Of a stretch of 64,000 nucleotides of DNA, positions 24,457 to 35,955 are shown piece after piece (position 1 is the first letter of the stretch; each line of letters opens with the position of its first letter). This DNA is from Xanthoparmelia taractica. Its lineage: Eukaryota; Ascomycota; Lecanoromycetes; Lecanorales; Parmeliaceae. A program made the position numbers and the translations under genes. Below the pieces are notes generated by a model that was not told the DNA's origin, searched no databases, and worked only from the letters and a program-made list of their open reading frames with translations. The stretch lies in assembly GCA_033085395.1 (NCBI GenBank), contig MU853188.1, positions 1 through 64,000 on the forward strand. The letters are read 5' to 3'.

Positions 24457-25463
24457 CTAAATAGCCCCAAGTTCCTTTAGCTTCGCTATCATACCATCTA
24501 CATCCTCGACTTTACCTCCTCCTTTTCTCGGTGGTGGTTCTGCACATGCTGTGGTCAGTACCTGCTTGGGCAACGCAGAATTCCAAAAGCCAGCTCATAA
24601 CCACAAGAGTAGGGTGAAGAGCGGTAGAAACGCCAGAAATCAAGGTATAGAGAGACAGCACTTACCCTCGACCTTCACACTCGTTAACCTCCTCCCCTCA
24701 TCCACCCCATAATCACTCAACGTCTTCTTCTCCAGCTTCTTCTTCTTCGCCTTCATAATATTCGGCAAACTCGCATACCGCGGCTCATTCAAGCGTAAAT
24801 CCGTGGTTATAATCCCCGGCAACGGAAACCGCACCGTCTCCACCCCTCCATCTACCTCCCGCGTCACAGTCACCCTATCATTGTCATCAAATTCAATCTT
24901 CGACGCTTGCGTCCCCTGGCCCCATCCCAGAAGCCCCGCTAGCATCTGCCCCGTCTGATTCGAATCGTCGTCAATTGATTGCTTCCCCAATATCACCAAA
25001 TTCCGCCCTTCCTCCGCTACTACTTTTGCCAAAAGCTTCGCGACACCTAGTGGCTCGAGTTCTGCTTGTCCTTGCCCTGCGTCGGGTATTTCGACGTGTA
25101 TTGAGCGATCTGCTCCCATTGCCATTGCGGTCCGTAGGACATCGACGCATTTTGCGGGGCCGGCGGAGATTGCGAGAATGTCGTCGACGGGCGGGTTCTT
25201 ACGTTCCCGCATCTGGACGGCGGCTTCGATGGAGAGTTCGTCGAATGGGTTCATGGAGTGTTTGACGCCTTGGGTCTCGACGGCTGTGCGGGCCTTGTTG
25301 ACGCGGGGCTTGACCTGGAGGGAGAGGGGGGTCAGTGGGATTGCGGAGGGAATTGGAATCGCGCATATGGAAGGGCGATTGAGGGGGGAAGAAGGGGTAA
25401 AGGACTGACCGCATAGTCGATGACCCTCTTGACAGGGACCAGGATTTTTAAAGGTGTAGGCAT
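24457..25463 (-). CDS. Electron transfer flavoprotein subunit beta
   Basis: Exons 25463-25410, 25314-24666 and 24548-24457 join to 264 residues, the normal ETF-beta length. The protein starts MPTPLKILVPVKRVIDYA, then VNPFDE-type MNPFDELSIEAAVQ, the AMP/FAD-contacting segment VILGKQSIDDDSNQTGQMLAG, and the ETF-beta signature region VDGGVETVRFPLPGIITTDLRLNEPRYASLP interrupted only by normal variation, ending in a Lys-rich helix and GMIAKLKELGAI. ETF transfers electrons from acyl-CoA dehydrogenases to ETF-ubiquinone oxidoreductase in the mitochondrial matrix. The gene is divergent from the ankyrin gene with 343 bp between start codons. Confidence 0.95.
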
Positions 25464-25806
25464 TGTGAGTGCTAGAGGGGAAGGATGAGAGGTGACATTC
25501 TGAACATGGTAGTCTTGGGGAAGCCTCGGCTATTTAGGCGCGCATCATCACGCTCCATTGTCAGGCTTACACATCCAACCTACCTTTACCCTCCTGTAAT
25601 CTTATCCGCTGCTCGTTTGCTCGAGCTGTCGTTCTTGCACCTTGCAACGCGCATCCTGCCAAATTACGCCGCAATGTGACTGCGTTGGTCGCTGCGCAGC
25701 ACGCGCTAGCCTCCAGCTCCTCGCTTCGACTTGCAAAAACAGCTCGACAACCGTCAATACTACCTCTTCGATTACTCCAAAGCATCAGCGACGCCCATTC
25801 CTAACA
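25464..25806. promoter_or_regulatory. Compact bidirectional promoter (ETF beta / ankyrin protein)
   Basis: Only 343 bp separate the two divergent ATGs at 25463 (minus) and 25807 (plus). No separate gene is present; both promoters must overlap here. Confidence 0.6.
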
Positions 25807-26688
25807 ATGCAACCAGGCCGCCCCATGACTCAATACTTCGCTTCCCCAAACGGGGCGAACCCTTCCATCGAACCCACAACCGCAGCCTCCCTCCACGCCT
25901 TCGCCGAAGCCTGCTTAAACGGCAACATCGATACAGTTGCTATTCTCGCAACAGGAGACGACCACTACCCCAATACCCAATACTACCTCAATCACGGTCT
26001 CCTTACCTCAATCATCAGCAAACAGCTGCCGGTCGCCCGTTTCCTCCTCTCCCGCGGCGCAACCATCACCCCATCGATTGCCATGGCGGCCGTGAAAGGA
26101 GAGTGCTTGCCTATCCTCGAGTTGCTGGTAGAGTGCGGTTGGGACATTAATGGTTCAGTAATGGGTGGGCAGACTGCGTTATCAGCGCTCGTGAAAAACG
26201 AAGCGCTGATCAAATGGCTCCTCGAACATGGCGCAGATCCAAATCTGGGTCCACCATTCAATCCCCAACCGGATTCCGCACCCGTTACAAATTCTAGCTC
26301 TACTCTCAATTGCGCGGCTTCTGTCGCCACGCCTGAGGTCTTCGATCTCTTGCTCGAATACGGCGCGAAGATTGAGAATAGCCAGCCATTGCATATGGCG
26401 GCAGCTGGCCAGGAAGATTCAGGGAGGATTCCAATGATGGAGTACTTGGTTGGGAAAGGCGTCGATGTCAATGGAAGTGATCAGGCCAGGGGATTTCAGG
26501 CTGTGGGGTCACCGTTGTTCTATGCTATTAGGCAGGGGCAGGTGGAGAAGGTACGGTGGCTGTTGGGGCATGGGGCTGATCCGAGGGTCGAGGGGAAGGG
26601 AGGGGTGACAGCGCTCGGGATGGCTGAGCAGACGGAAATGGAAGAGTTAATCCGGATAGTTAAAGAGGCGTTGGAGAAGCGACGCTGA
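25807..26688 (+). CDS. Ankyrin-repeat protein
   Basis: A single exon of 293 codons. The first ATG giving a natural N-terminus is at 25807 (MQPGRPMTQYFASPNG). Ankyrin-like units follow: SLHAFAEACLNGNIDTV, LLTSIISKQLPVARFLLSRGA, AAVKGECLPILELLVECGWDIN, ALSALVKNEALIKWLLEHGADPN, CAASVATPEVFDLLLEYGAKI, LHMAAAGQEDSGRIPMMEYLVGKGVDVN and LFYAIRQGQVEKVRWLLGHGADP. No enzyme or membrane domain is attached. Such proteins are protein-interaction modules; a specific partner cannot be named. The 5' half is C-rich and the 3' half G-rich on the coding strand. Confidence 0.88.
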   Translation: MQPGRPMTQYFASPNGANPSIEPTTAASLHAFAEACLNGNIDTVAILATGDDHYPNTQYYLNHGLLTSIISKQLPVARFLLSRGATITPSIAMAAVKGECLPILELLVECGWDINGSVMGGQTALSALVKNEALIKWLLEHGADPNLGPPFNPQPDSAPVTNSSSTLNCAASVATPEVFDLLLEYGAKIENSQPLHMAAAGQEDSGRIPMMEYLVGKGVDVNGSDQARGFQAVGSPLFYAIRQGQVEKVRWLLGHGADPRVEGKGGVTALGMAEQTEMEELIRIVKEALEKRR

Positions 26689-26964
26689 GACTTGATGGCA
26701 TTCCGAAGGGATTTGAGATGTCTGTATTTTGTCAGCCCGCCTCTGCATATTTATCTCAATGCGTACTCCCGCCACCCATGTGAATCAGATGGCTTCGAAT
26801 TCCCGATTCAGGGGACTAATAGTAAAAAATTATAGCTCATGGCTTACAAAATTGGTGACGGGACTCCATGACTATCATCGGCAGCTAACCGAAAAGAAAA
26901 TATGCTGTTCTCATAAGCAAAGCGTGTCTAACGCCACTTCTGCTGGCTCGAAACTCGATGTACA

Positions 26965-29071
26965 CTACCAAGTCTCCTGCTTATACCTCCCCTGCTTCTC
27001 CATAGCCTCCAAAAAGCCCTCTGCATCCCTCTGCTCCATACACCCACGCTCCCTAAAAACATCAACGAGCGCAGCGCGTACCGCTTTCGGCATTTTACCC
27101 GATGATCCACATACATACACCAGCCCCCCACCATTATGAAGCTGGCGGTAGACAAAATCCGAATGCTGTCTGATGAGGTCTTGCACGTACACTTTGTGAT
27201 CTTGATCACGCGAAAAGGCGGGAAGGACGGTCAACGGCATGAGCTGTTGCAGGTCTTGCCATTCGTCTTGGTAGAAGTAGTCGGTGGCTTGGCTGCGACA
27301 GCCGAAGAATAGGGTGCTGTGTCCAATTTGCGCTGGATCATTGGTACAAGCCTTGATGGTTTGGTCCTCTTCGATGCCTCTTTCTTTTGCCCATTGCAAT
27401 CTCTCCCAGATTAGAGAGCGCATGGGCGCAACGCCTGTCCCAGGCCCAATCATGATTACTGGCCGCTGAGCTTCGGCTTTTGTGATGGCTAAGCCGCCTT
27501 TCTGCAGTCCGACACGGAGCTTCGTCCCTGGGGGCAGGTGAGCAAGATATCGGGTACATACGCCCTCTCTGATCTTCTTGATAACAGTCCTATACTTGAC
27601 AATCGCAACCAGAAGCTCGAATCTTGCTGATCCATCCGGACTCTGTTTCAGTTGGCCGCCGCTTGCAATACTGAATTGCCGTCCGCGCAGCTCTGGAAGA
27701 ATGTTGGCGGCCCACTGCCAAGGAATCTTAACAGACTCGAATTCTTGTAGGACTTCTAATATACTACGCCGTGGCCTTGAGGTGTAGTCGTATAATTCGT
27801 CTATGTATTCTGGCTTTGTAAACTCTAGCAGTCTGTCTTTGTGAAACTGGTCGTCTGTGAAATGGGCTATAAGGGAGAAAAAGGAGCGACGTGGTATGGC
27901 AGTGAGGTCGAGGTGCTCGGTCAGAAGTGTTCGAAGGGTTGTGCTTGGTCCTGACAAGAATATTGGAGGTAGTGGATAAAATGCTCCTTGTACGATAGTT
28001 TTGGTGGGAGTAAAGTGGATTGGCTTATCTGCAGTGCCAGTCCACCCCATGCGTTGCAGTAGCTGATCAACGTCTTCTGAGGAGTTCTTGGGGAAGATGG
28101 TAAGGACGTCTCCCGGCCCATAGGCCGCTATTTGGTCACTGCTGAACTCTAAATGACGTACATCTTGCCAGTGTGTGCTAGGAGTCACGCGTCGATTCTC
28201 CTCCAGCGTTACACCCAGATATTGGGTGACGGAGGCGGCAGCGGTTGCCATCCTAGCGGGTGTCACTGCTTCGGTCTCGTACTTCGGTTCTCGCCAATCA
28301 TCGGCAGAGGAAGGTCGGTCATCGCGGCCATTGGCTTGCAGCTTCACGGAACCATTGGGTGCATCTTGATGCAGAACGAGAGTCCACTTTGGCTCCAACA
28401 GAACGTGCTCTGAGACGGGACTTACACCCTCCGCCAATGGATACTTGGTCAGAAGGTGATGGCGGAGGTCGTCGGACCAAGGAACGAAGCTAGCATCGAG
28501 CCTTCACTGAGAATTAGCCGGTACTCTTTGGCACACAAATAAATGGAAGTGTTGACCCTTCTTCATGTTGTTCGTCGGCTTCACCTCGAGGATGTGCCTC
28601 TTTTGCTCCTAACTGGATTAGCCTCTTGTGTATTTTTCGAGCGGCCCAATTGAATCTAGCAACGAGTCAACCCTGCCACAGAAATACCTATTTAGTTGAC
28701 CACAGACTTAGGGTAAGAGCTATCTCCCAAGCCAAAGGTTGTCAACGGTACTCCTTCGAGATAGGAAGGTGGCAATTTCCTACGGAGTAAGCTCTTCCAA
28801 AAGAGCCTCGCATTAATGGGTAGATCGCCTTGGCCTGTGGTCGAGACGACTACGATTACAAAAGAATAGTTCCGCAGCGACGACTGGCTTGCGTCAGCAT
28901 CTGTATTCATGGACTTCCCTCTGTTGGTCTGCTTGCCGTGTCTATTGCATCTAATTTGGATACATGGGTCCAGAAATAGATACGCTCAAGCATACGTCCC
29001 AATTCTTCAGCATAATCATATGCGTTGCCAGTCTCTGAACCATATGCGACCAGAGCTGACCTGTCCTGCAT
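26965..29071 (-). CDS. TAH18: NADPH-dependent diflavin oxidoreductase (Tah18/NDOR1)
   Basis: Exons 29071-28937, 28883-28708, 28655-28557 and 28501-26965 join in frame to 648 residues. The N-terminal flavodoxin domain has the FMN motifs YGSETGNAYDYAEELG, STTGQGDLP and TTFGLGDSSYPKFNWAARK. The FAD-binding connecting domain includes PRRSFFSLIAHFTDDQ and the RQFSIASG FAD motif. NADPH-binding parts are MIGPGTGVAPMRSLIWER, LFFGCRSQATDYFY and YVCGSSGKMP, ending in the conserved aromatic tail RYKQETW. There is no haem or membrane anchor, which separates it from P450 reductase. The family passes electrons from NADPH to Dre2 in cytosolic Fe-S protein assembly. The first intron appears to be GC-AG (donor GCAAGC, branch CTGAC, acceptor CAG), preserving the sequence LDAIDT|SSLRNYSFV. 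Confidence 0.92.
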
Positions 29072-29815
29072 TTGACAGGCGATTTGCGTTTAGCGTAGCC
29101 CAATAGAGAGGAAGTGACAGCAAACACTAGCATTTGCCACCTCATGAGAAAAGAAAAGAAAAAATAGCTCGTGAATATGTGAGGCAAACAGCCACATGTA
29201 AAGCCTGGTGTACATATAAAAGTGTCATCAATCCACTGGATGAGGCTGTCGCCAACATTTGGTCCCTCAGCCCCTGATTGCCTGCAGTATTGATCTCGTG
29301 CTCTTTGCCACTGTTGTAACGCCGCCGCGATTGATATTCACAATCAGTGACATGAAAGAGGGGTTATGTTGTATAGAAACAGTCCGTTATACCAGATTGT
29401 ACTTTGAGACTCTTAATGATAAAAGTGAAGCGGACAAGAGTGATATGATTCATTCTCGCTAATCTTGCAATTCTGGTTGCAGTGAAGACTTAGCAGTGAA
29501 TGCTGCATGAAGGGTCCACACCAGTACCTTACTTGATCCGGCTTAGTGCAAATTACTACCGTCGCTTCCTGACATTTTTCTTCTCTTCTTCTTGTGCTTT
29601 GTGAAACCTCCTTCCTTCCTCCATCAAAGACAACACTCTGTCCACCGACAACAAACGCTTCTCTCTACTTTCCTCACACCTTGATTCGGGCACGCTTGAG
29701 CTACCCTCATCCCCCTCGTCAAGTCATTTCCTCAAAGGCATCCTCAACCTCGCCTTTCCTCAATCCAACAAGCCTACCAGCAGTTTCAAGCTCACTTCAA
29801 GCTCTCAATCTCAAT
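29072..29815. promoter_or_regulatory. Divergent promoter region with pyrimidine-rich leader
   Basis: This lies between the divergent TAH18-like and RRM genes. About 29575-29815 is CT-rich (TTCTTCTCTTCTTCTTGTG and many CCTT/CTCA blocks), typical of the promoter and 5' UTR of highly expressed fungal genes. No ORF is credible. Confidence 0.5.
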
Positions 29816-31049
29816 ATGTCTGCCGTTGACAACATCACCGAGAATATGGCCGCCACCTCCATTGCTCCACTTGCACCAGAAGGAGCAAACAATGTCTCCG
29901 GTGGGGAGCCCATCAACGCTGCCGAGAATGAGGCAGTCCTCGCCGCAGCTGCTGAAGGTCGTCGTCTTTACATCGGAAACCTCGCCTATGCGACCTCTGA
30001 GGGGGAACTCAAGTCCTTCTTCACCGGCTTCTCAGTGTATGCTCATATCGTTTATGTTCTCTGACTCAATATGCTAATACGCACACCAAGCGAGACCACC
30101 TCCATCCCCACCAATCCTCGTACCACCCGACCTGTTGGCTACGCCTTTGTCGACCTCTCGACCGCAGAAGAAGCTCAGAAAGCCATCGCCGACCTTGCTG
30201 GCAAGTTCATCCTCGACCGTAAGGTCTCCGTGCAGCTAGCTCGCAAGCCCGAGACCGCTGCCGAGAAGCAGGCCGCCGCTGCGAGTGGTGGTGAGGGCCT
30301 AAGTGGTGGAGAGGGCCGCCGTAGGAACTCGGGCCGTGGTCGTGGTCGTGGCCGTGCTCGAGGTGGACGTGCTAGTCGTGGTGGCCGAAACGTAAGCTGC
30401 CATACCGATCAAACTCTCGACATTGAAGCTGACGCAAGCAATATTTAGCGCCAAGCAAACGCTGGGGAAGATACAAACGTCCCAGGCCAGGCCGTGCCTT
30501 TGACCGAGACCACTAACGAGGGTGCACCCGCAGCTAATGGAGCGGAAGAAAAGGCTCGTGCTCCTCGTCAACCCCGTCAGCGCGGCCCGCCTGAGGATGG
30601 AATTCCATCGAAGAACAAGGTCATGGTGGCTAATCTCCCCTATGACCTCAGTGAAGAAAAGGTAAGCCAGACCTGGCCCCCTGTTTATTTACTGAAGCCT
30701 ACTGACGCGTCCGATGTAGCTAAAGGAACTCTTCTCTGCCTACAACCCAACCGCCGCCAAGATCGCTCTTCGCCCTATCGCTCGCTACATGGTGAAGAAG
30801 CTCCAGGCCCGCAACGAGCCGCGCAAGGGCCGTGGCTTTGGCTTCGTCTCTCTTGGATCCGAAGAGCTGCAGCAGAAGGCTGTCAGTGAAATGAACGGCA
30901 AGGAGGTGGAAGGCCGCGAGATTGCGGTCAAGGTCGCCATCGACAGCCCTGGCAAGGAGGATGTCGACCCCGAGGCAGCGGGTACCGCTCCACTCACCGA
31001 AAACGGAGTAGTCCAAGCCAACGATCCTCCTGCGAATGAAGCTGCCTAA
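29816..31049 (+). CDS. RNA-binding protein with two RRM domains and an RGG linker
   Basis: Exons 29816-30036, 30091-30391, 30449-30661 and 30720-31049 join in frame to 354 residues. RRM1 (about residues 49-130) has RNP2 LYIGNLAY and RNP1-like GYAFVDLS. It is followed by an Arg/Gly linker (SGRGRGRGRARGGRASRGGRN) and an acidic/Ala-rich stretch. RRM2 (about residues 225-325) has VMVANLPYDL and RNP1 KGRGFGFVSL. The first intron sits inside RRM1. The architecture resembles fungal Rnp24-type hnRNP-like proteins; no precise orthologue is claimed. The CT-rich leader suggests strong expression. Confidence 0.88.
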
Positions 31050-31633
31050 TCTGGCCCTGCACAGAAGTGCGTTGCTTCGTTGTTTACATCGATCTCACCA
31101 TCTTCGTTCACATCGGATGCTCGCACGAACATGGCGAGGGAATTTGGGTCGCGCTCTCAGTATCAAAAACTCTTACATGCATTTAGAGCGACCAGTTTTC
31201 TTTTCTGCGAGGTGGTTTAGAAGCTCGATGTGGCCGCATTAACGAAGATACTGTTCATTGTACTACCATCACGAAACGTTTTCCTGACTCTGGTCATCCG
31301 CACCTACTGTATTCTAGCATAAGATAGTAGACTAGGTGGTGGAAAACAGAAAAGTTTCTATAACATTTAATGCAAATTCGAAGTCACTTTCAAATCGTAT
31401 GCAATGCATGTGCCAGTTGGCCCATTGAAAAAAGGGGCCTCTGGAGCTAGCGCGCTTATCGATAAGGAGATAAAGTATCCTTCCACGCCTTCCTCTCGTG
31501 TGCCCTTCATTCCAACTACAATCCATTTTATGAGCCAACAGCGAGCATTAGACCTCCAATTACCCCAATCGACAATGAAATATACTTAGCAAAGTACTTT
31601 GCGTATCCCATTTGCCCATACAACGTCCAGAAA
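31050..31633. other. Intergenic between tandem genes
   Basis: About 580 bp: 3' flank of the RRM gene and upstream region of the ArfGAP. No coding signal. Confidence 0.4.
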
Positions 31634-32920
31634 ATGTGGGAAGTCGACCCCGAGACCAAGACCAAGGTGCCCCTCCTCCTTCCTACCAATATCAGTCTCT
31701 CTTAATTGATCCTCTGCAGCTCGCAACCTTACAAAAGCGTCCCGGAAACACAAGCTGTATAGACTGCTCGGCCCCCTCCCCGCAATGGGCATCTCCCAAA
31801 TTCGGCACCTTCATCTGCCTCACGTGCGCCGGCCTGCACCGCGGCCTGGGAGTCCACATCTCCTTCGTACGCTCGATACAGATGGACTCGTTCAAACCCG
31901 CCGAAATCAGCCGGATGGAATTGGGCGGTAACAACAACTGGAAGGAATTCTGGGAGAGCAAGAGCGGACAGAAGTGGGGGAAGCCGGGGCAGGGAGGGGA
32001 CGGCGACGCGATGGCGTTGGTGGGTGAGAGATACGGAGGCGACGTGGGGGAGGAATACAAGGAGCGCTTGGGGTGTAAGGTCGAGGGACGCGAGTTTTCG
32101 GGCATGCTGGTTAAGGAGCGCAAGAAGATGGAGTCGCGCGGTGTGGATGCTTCGACGGCGCGTACGTCGGCGTCCTCGGTCGCTGGTGCGGCGGGAGCAC
32201 AACAGCAACGGCCACAGAAGGCGCAAAATGAAGACTTTTTTGCTAGAAAGGGGAATGAGAATGCGGCGAGGCCGGAAGGGCTGGCGCCGAGTCAGGGGGG
32301 CAAGTATGGTGGGTTTGGCAGCGAGCCGGCTGCGTCGACGACGACGTCGCGGGAGGGAAGCGGTGGGGCGTTGCCGGGCGTGGACGACTTCCAGAAGGAT
32401 CCGGTGGCGGCGCTGTCGAAGGGGTTTGGCTGGTTTACGAGTACGGTGGGCAAGGGGGCCAAGACGGTTAATGATGGGTGGATACAACCTACTGCCCAAA
32501 AGGTACGCTCTCCTCCTCCTCCTCATCCTCCTCCTACAGCCAACGTTCTTTTTCTTTTTTTTTTTCAACTCGTGTTCCCATGACCCTATCATCTTATCAG
32601 ACTCTTCACAGATAGCAGAAGCAGACCTTGCGACCACCGCCCGCCTCACCGCCGCCCAAGCAGCTAAAACCATCCAAACGGGTACCAAAGGCGCCGCGGA
32701 CCGCTTCAATCACTTCGTGGAGGATACGGGGAGTGCTGGGTCGGGTGGTGCGGCTAGGTCGAGGGCGGCAGTTGAGCCGGAACGGAGGGATTTCTGGGAT
32801 TCGTTTGGGGATGCGGGGGCGGAGAAGAAGGGGTCGAGCGGTGCGATTGGGACGGCGGCGATGAGGAAAGGTGGTGGTGGTGGGAGTGGAGGGAAGGATG
32901 AGGGATGGGGTGATTGGTAA
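31634..32920 (+). CDS. ADP-ribosylation factor GTPase-activating protein (Gcs1-like)
   Basis: Exons 31634-31666, 31720-32502 and 32612-32920 give 374 residues. The ArfGAP zinc finger is clear: CIDCSAPSPQWASPKFGTFIC and LTCAGLHRGLGVHISFVRS, with spacing C-x2-C-x16-C-x2-C and the catalytic Arg in GLHRGLG. The C-terminal half has the repeated amphipathic segment typical of Gcs1/ArfGAP1 (VAALSKGFGWFTSTVGKGAKTV and AAKTIQTGTKGAADRF), which senses curved membrane, and ends EGWGDW. The protein should stimulate GTP hydrolysis by Arf1 at the Golgi. The first exon codes for only 11 residues. Confidence 0.93.
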
Positions 32921-33069
32921 TGGCCGGGATTTTTTGGGATCATGCATTGGGTATAGACGTTAAGATGAAAATGGAAGTGTATCATTATAATTTTATGATA
33001 CGGTGTTGGTGTCAAACCCTCCTATTAAACCCACCCATCCATCCATCCAGCGATCCGCATCACGCCTTA

Positions 33070-35955
33070 TCAGAACCCCCTCAACTCCTTCAGCAGCACC
33101 TTCTCCCGCTGCCCCACGACCCTCTCAAACCGATCAGCACTCATAAAAAACGTGCCCCTACCCCCCGTCAAACTCCTCAAATGCTTCAAATACCCCACCA
33201 TCTCCTTCAACGGCACCCTTGCTGTGATATTCCGCTGCCTGCTCCCATCCACCGCTCCACCCTCCTCTTCTCGCGCCTGAGAAGAAGAAGAAGCCGAAGA
33301 AGAGCCAAAGGGGTCCGGAGGGATGTAGACTTTGCTTACGTCTATGCGGGGAAGGGGGTCCATGATCGAGTTTACAGTGGGACCGGAAGTGACGCCCGCG
33401 TCGTCGAGAGACATTATGTGGCCGCCGCGCGAGGAGGAGATGTCGTTGACCACGGCGCCGAGGCTGGCTTCGTCGACGCTGACGGTCACGTTCATTACTA
33501 GCTCCATGAGCGCCGATCCGTTTTCCAAAGCTGTCGCTTTGAGCGCGGCTTTTGTGGCGAGCCGGGCGGCGGAGGAGAGGGCGGCGGGCGTGGTTTCGGG
33601 GCCGAAGATGTGGGTTTTCGGGTCGAGGGTTAGGAGGACGTGGGTGTTGTGGAGTTGGAAGGCGTAGTTGATGCCGCGGCTTAGGGCGGCGAGGGCGCCG
33701 TTTTTGAGGGCGGAGTGGAGGAGGGGGATGCTGAGGTGGGGGGGGAGGTCACCGCTGTCCGAGGGATCGGGTTCGGTGGCGTCGTCGGCGATTGGTTTGA
33801 GGGAGATTGTGATTCGGTTGCCGTCTTCGTAGGATGAGTATGCGTATTCGTCTTCGAGGGGAGGGACGTGGGTGGTGTTGTCGGTGAGGGGCTCGACGTG
33901 AGCGATGCAGGAAGCTCGGCCTTGCTTGCCGCCTTGTTCTTTATCGAAGACGTAGATGTTGGGTGACGAGGCTGCGAGAATCGATTCTCGGTATGCGATT
34001 TGGATCTTGCCCATGGCGGCTTTGGCTTTCATCTCGTTGACGAGGCGATCTCGGGCAATTTCGAGGTGGAATTCACCCATGCCGCTTAACAATGTTTGAC
34101 CAGATTCTTCGTCTTCGGAGACTTGCAGGCTTGGGTCTTCCCGGACAAGTATGTCCAAAGCACTCTTGACGGTCTTCTCCTCGCTCATGCTGTGCGGCTC
34201 GACGCTCGAGAAGAATACTGCAGGAGGGACCTCGATGGGTCGAAGCTGCAGCGTGTTCAGAGGAGCAGGCGGCCCTGACTTAGGATTTGCAACACTGTGC
34301 GATACTAGTGTGTCGCCTGTCCTCGTATGCTTCAAGCCAGGAATGACCCCGATCTGACCTGCCGGAATGGCATCGATCTGAACTGAGTCGGAAGCATACA
34401 TCTTGAGCAGTTGCGGCGCTCGCTCATGGATTTGAAGGTTGGTATTGAATAGAATAGACTGGCGCCCAATACTGCCTGAATAGACCCGGACGTAGACCAG
34501 TGCGCCACGGCGAGGGTCGTGGACTACCTTGAAGGCTAAGGCGCATGATTCCAGGTTCTGGACTAGGGCAGTGCTTTTGTTCTTGAATTTGGCGGCTGAA
34601 ACTTTTGATTTTGGGCCTGATCCTGCGGGTATCAATTTCCCACCTAGCAAGCTTGAGAGGGTTCCTTCCACTCCGCCAAGTTTGACTTCGGGATCTGGAG
34701 CCTCATTGGGGTTCGGTAGTAGTTGAACAATAGCGTCCAGCAAAGGCTGGACGCCCATATTCTGGAAACTTGCCCCAGCAAACACAGGGACGATGTTGGA
34801 TGATTGATTCAGAACACATCGTCTTAAGGAAGTCATGATGTCTTCGCTGGCGATGGCGAGATGATCTTCATCGACCTCTAGGTATCTTTCGACCATATCT
34901 TCATCATGCTCACTCAAAAGCTCGACAAGCGCTCTTCTAGCCTTTCTGATTTCTTGTGCGAATTCTGACTCGGATGATGGGAGATCGTCAACATGGATGA
35001 CATGGAACTCCTTGCTATCACCTCCCCAGGTCCATCTCAAAGCCCGAAGCCCAATTGCATCCCCAAGACCAATAAACTGGCCTCTTCCCCCTTCCCACCA
35101 AGGTACCTGGCAAACTACCGGCCACGTGTGAAGACGTGCGGCAATCTGTTTCACAGTCTCGCCGAAAGTCGCACCATCTCGATCAAGCTTATTAATGAAA
35201 ATGATCTTAGGAATTCGGTAGTTAGCAGCCTGATACCAAACTTTTTCCGTCTGGGCCTCGACTCCCGCTACACCGTCGAGGATACAGACTGCACCATCAA
35301 GAATCCGTAGTGAGCGAAGGACTTCGAAGGTAAAGTCTGCGTGGCCGGGCGTGTCTATTAGATTGATGTTGTGAGGCACAAGGTTACTGTTGTGTGTGGA
35401 GCGTTTCTGAAGATCGCCAGTCGATAGAGGCGGCCAGTGGAATGAGATAGCTGCGGACTGTATTGTTACGCCTCGCGCTCGTTCTGCGGGCAAGAAGTCT
35501 GTGACTGTGGAGCCTTCGTCTACATCTGAGGAATTGGTAAGATTGTGAACGTGAAAAGGCGAAATGCTTTGGTTATGCACTTTGCTTCTTTACAATTGAG
35601 CTGTAAGGTAAAAGATAATAACAATTTATGAGGGACAATGAAGATTGAGATGGTAAGTAAAGAAAGCGCCATACTTCCTATTCGTCTCGTGTGCCCACTA
35701 TAGTAGAGCATGCGCTCCGTGGTAGTCGTCTTGCCCTTGGACGTCATAAGCATTGCAGCCAGAAATGATTCTCCATTCACGACATACCGCATCAATGTGG
35801 GCAATGATGCCAATATTTCTCGTCCTTGAGATCTCGGATGAGGCATCTTGTGCTTTTCTTGGCAAGCCAACCCTAAAGGCACGTCTCGTGCTGTAGAGGA
35901 ACAGGTATTGACTGGCTGATTTATTCAACCGGCTTGGAGCCCACCCAAGTTGCAT
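33070..35955 (-). CDS. MEF2: Mitochondrial elongation factor G2 / ribosome-releasing factor 2
   Basis: Exons 35955-35788, 35735-35675 and 35525-33070 join in frame to 894 residues. The N-terminus (about 45 residues, basic with Ser/Arg) looks like a mitochondrial presequence. GTPase motifs: G1 in AHIDAGKTTTTERML (split by intron 1), G2 ERARGVTIQSAAISF, G3 LIDTPGHADFT, G4 FINKLD. Domain II, III, IV and V sequences follow (GDTLVSH, AVFFSSVEP, MGEFHLEIARDRL, GRGTFFMSADRFERV). The G2 region and domain architecture match MEF2/GFM2, which with mitochondrial RRF recycles ribosomes. The coding strand switches from C-rich to G-rich in the last 250 bp or so. Confidence 0.93.

Noticed and set aside
31729..32709. 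Minus-strand ORF of 326 codons rich in Arg/Leu
   Set aside because: Exactly antisense to the ArfGAP coding exons, with low-complexity basic composition and no conserved motif.
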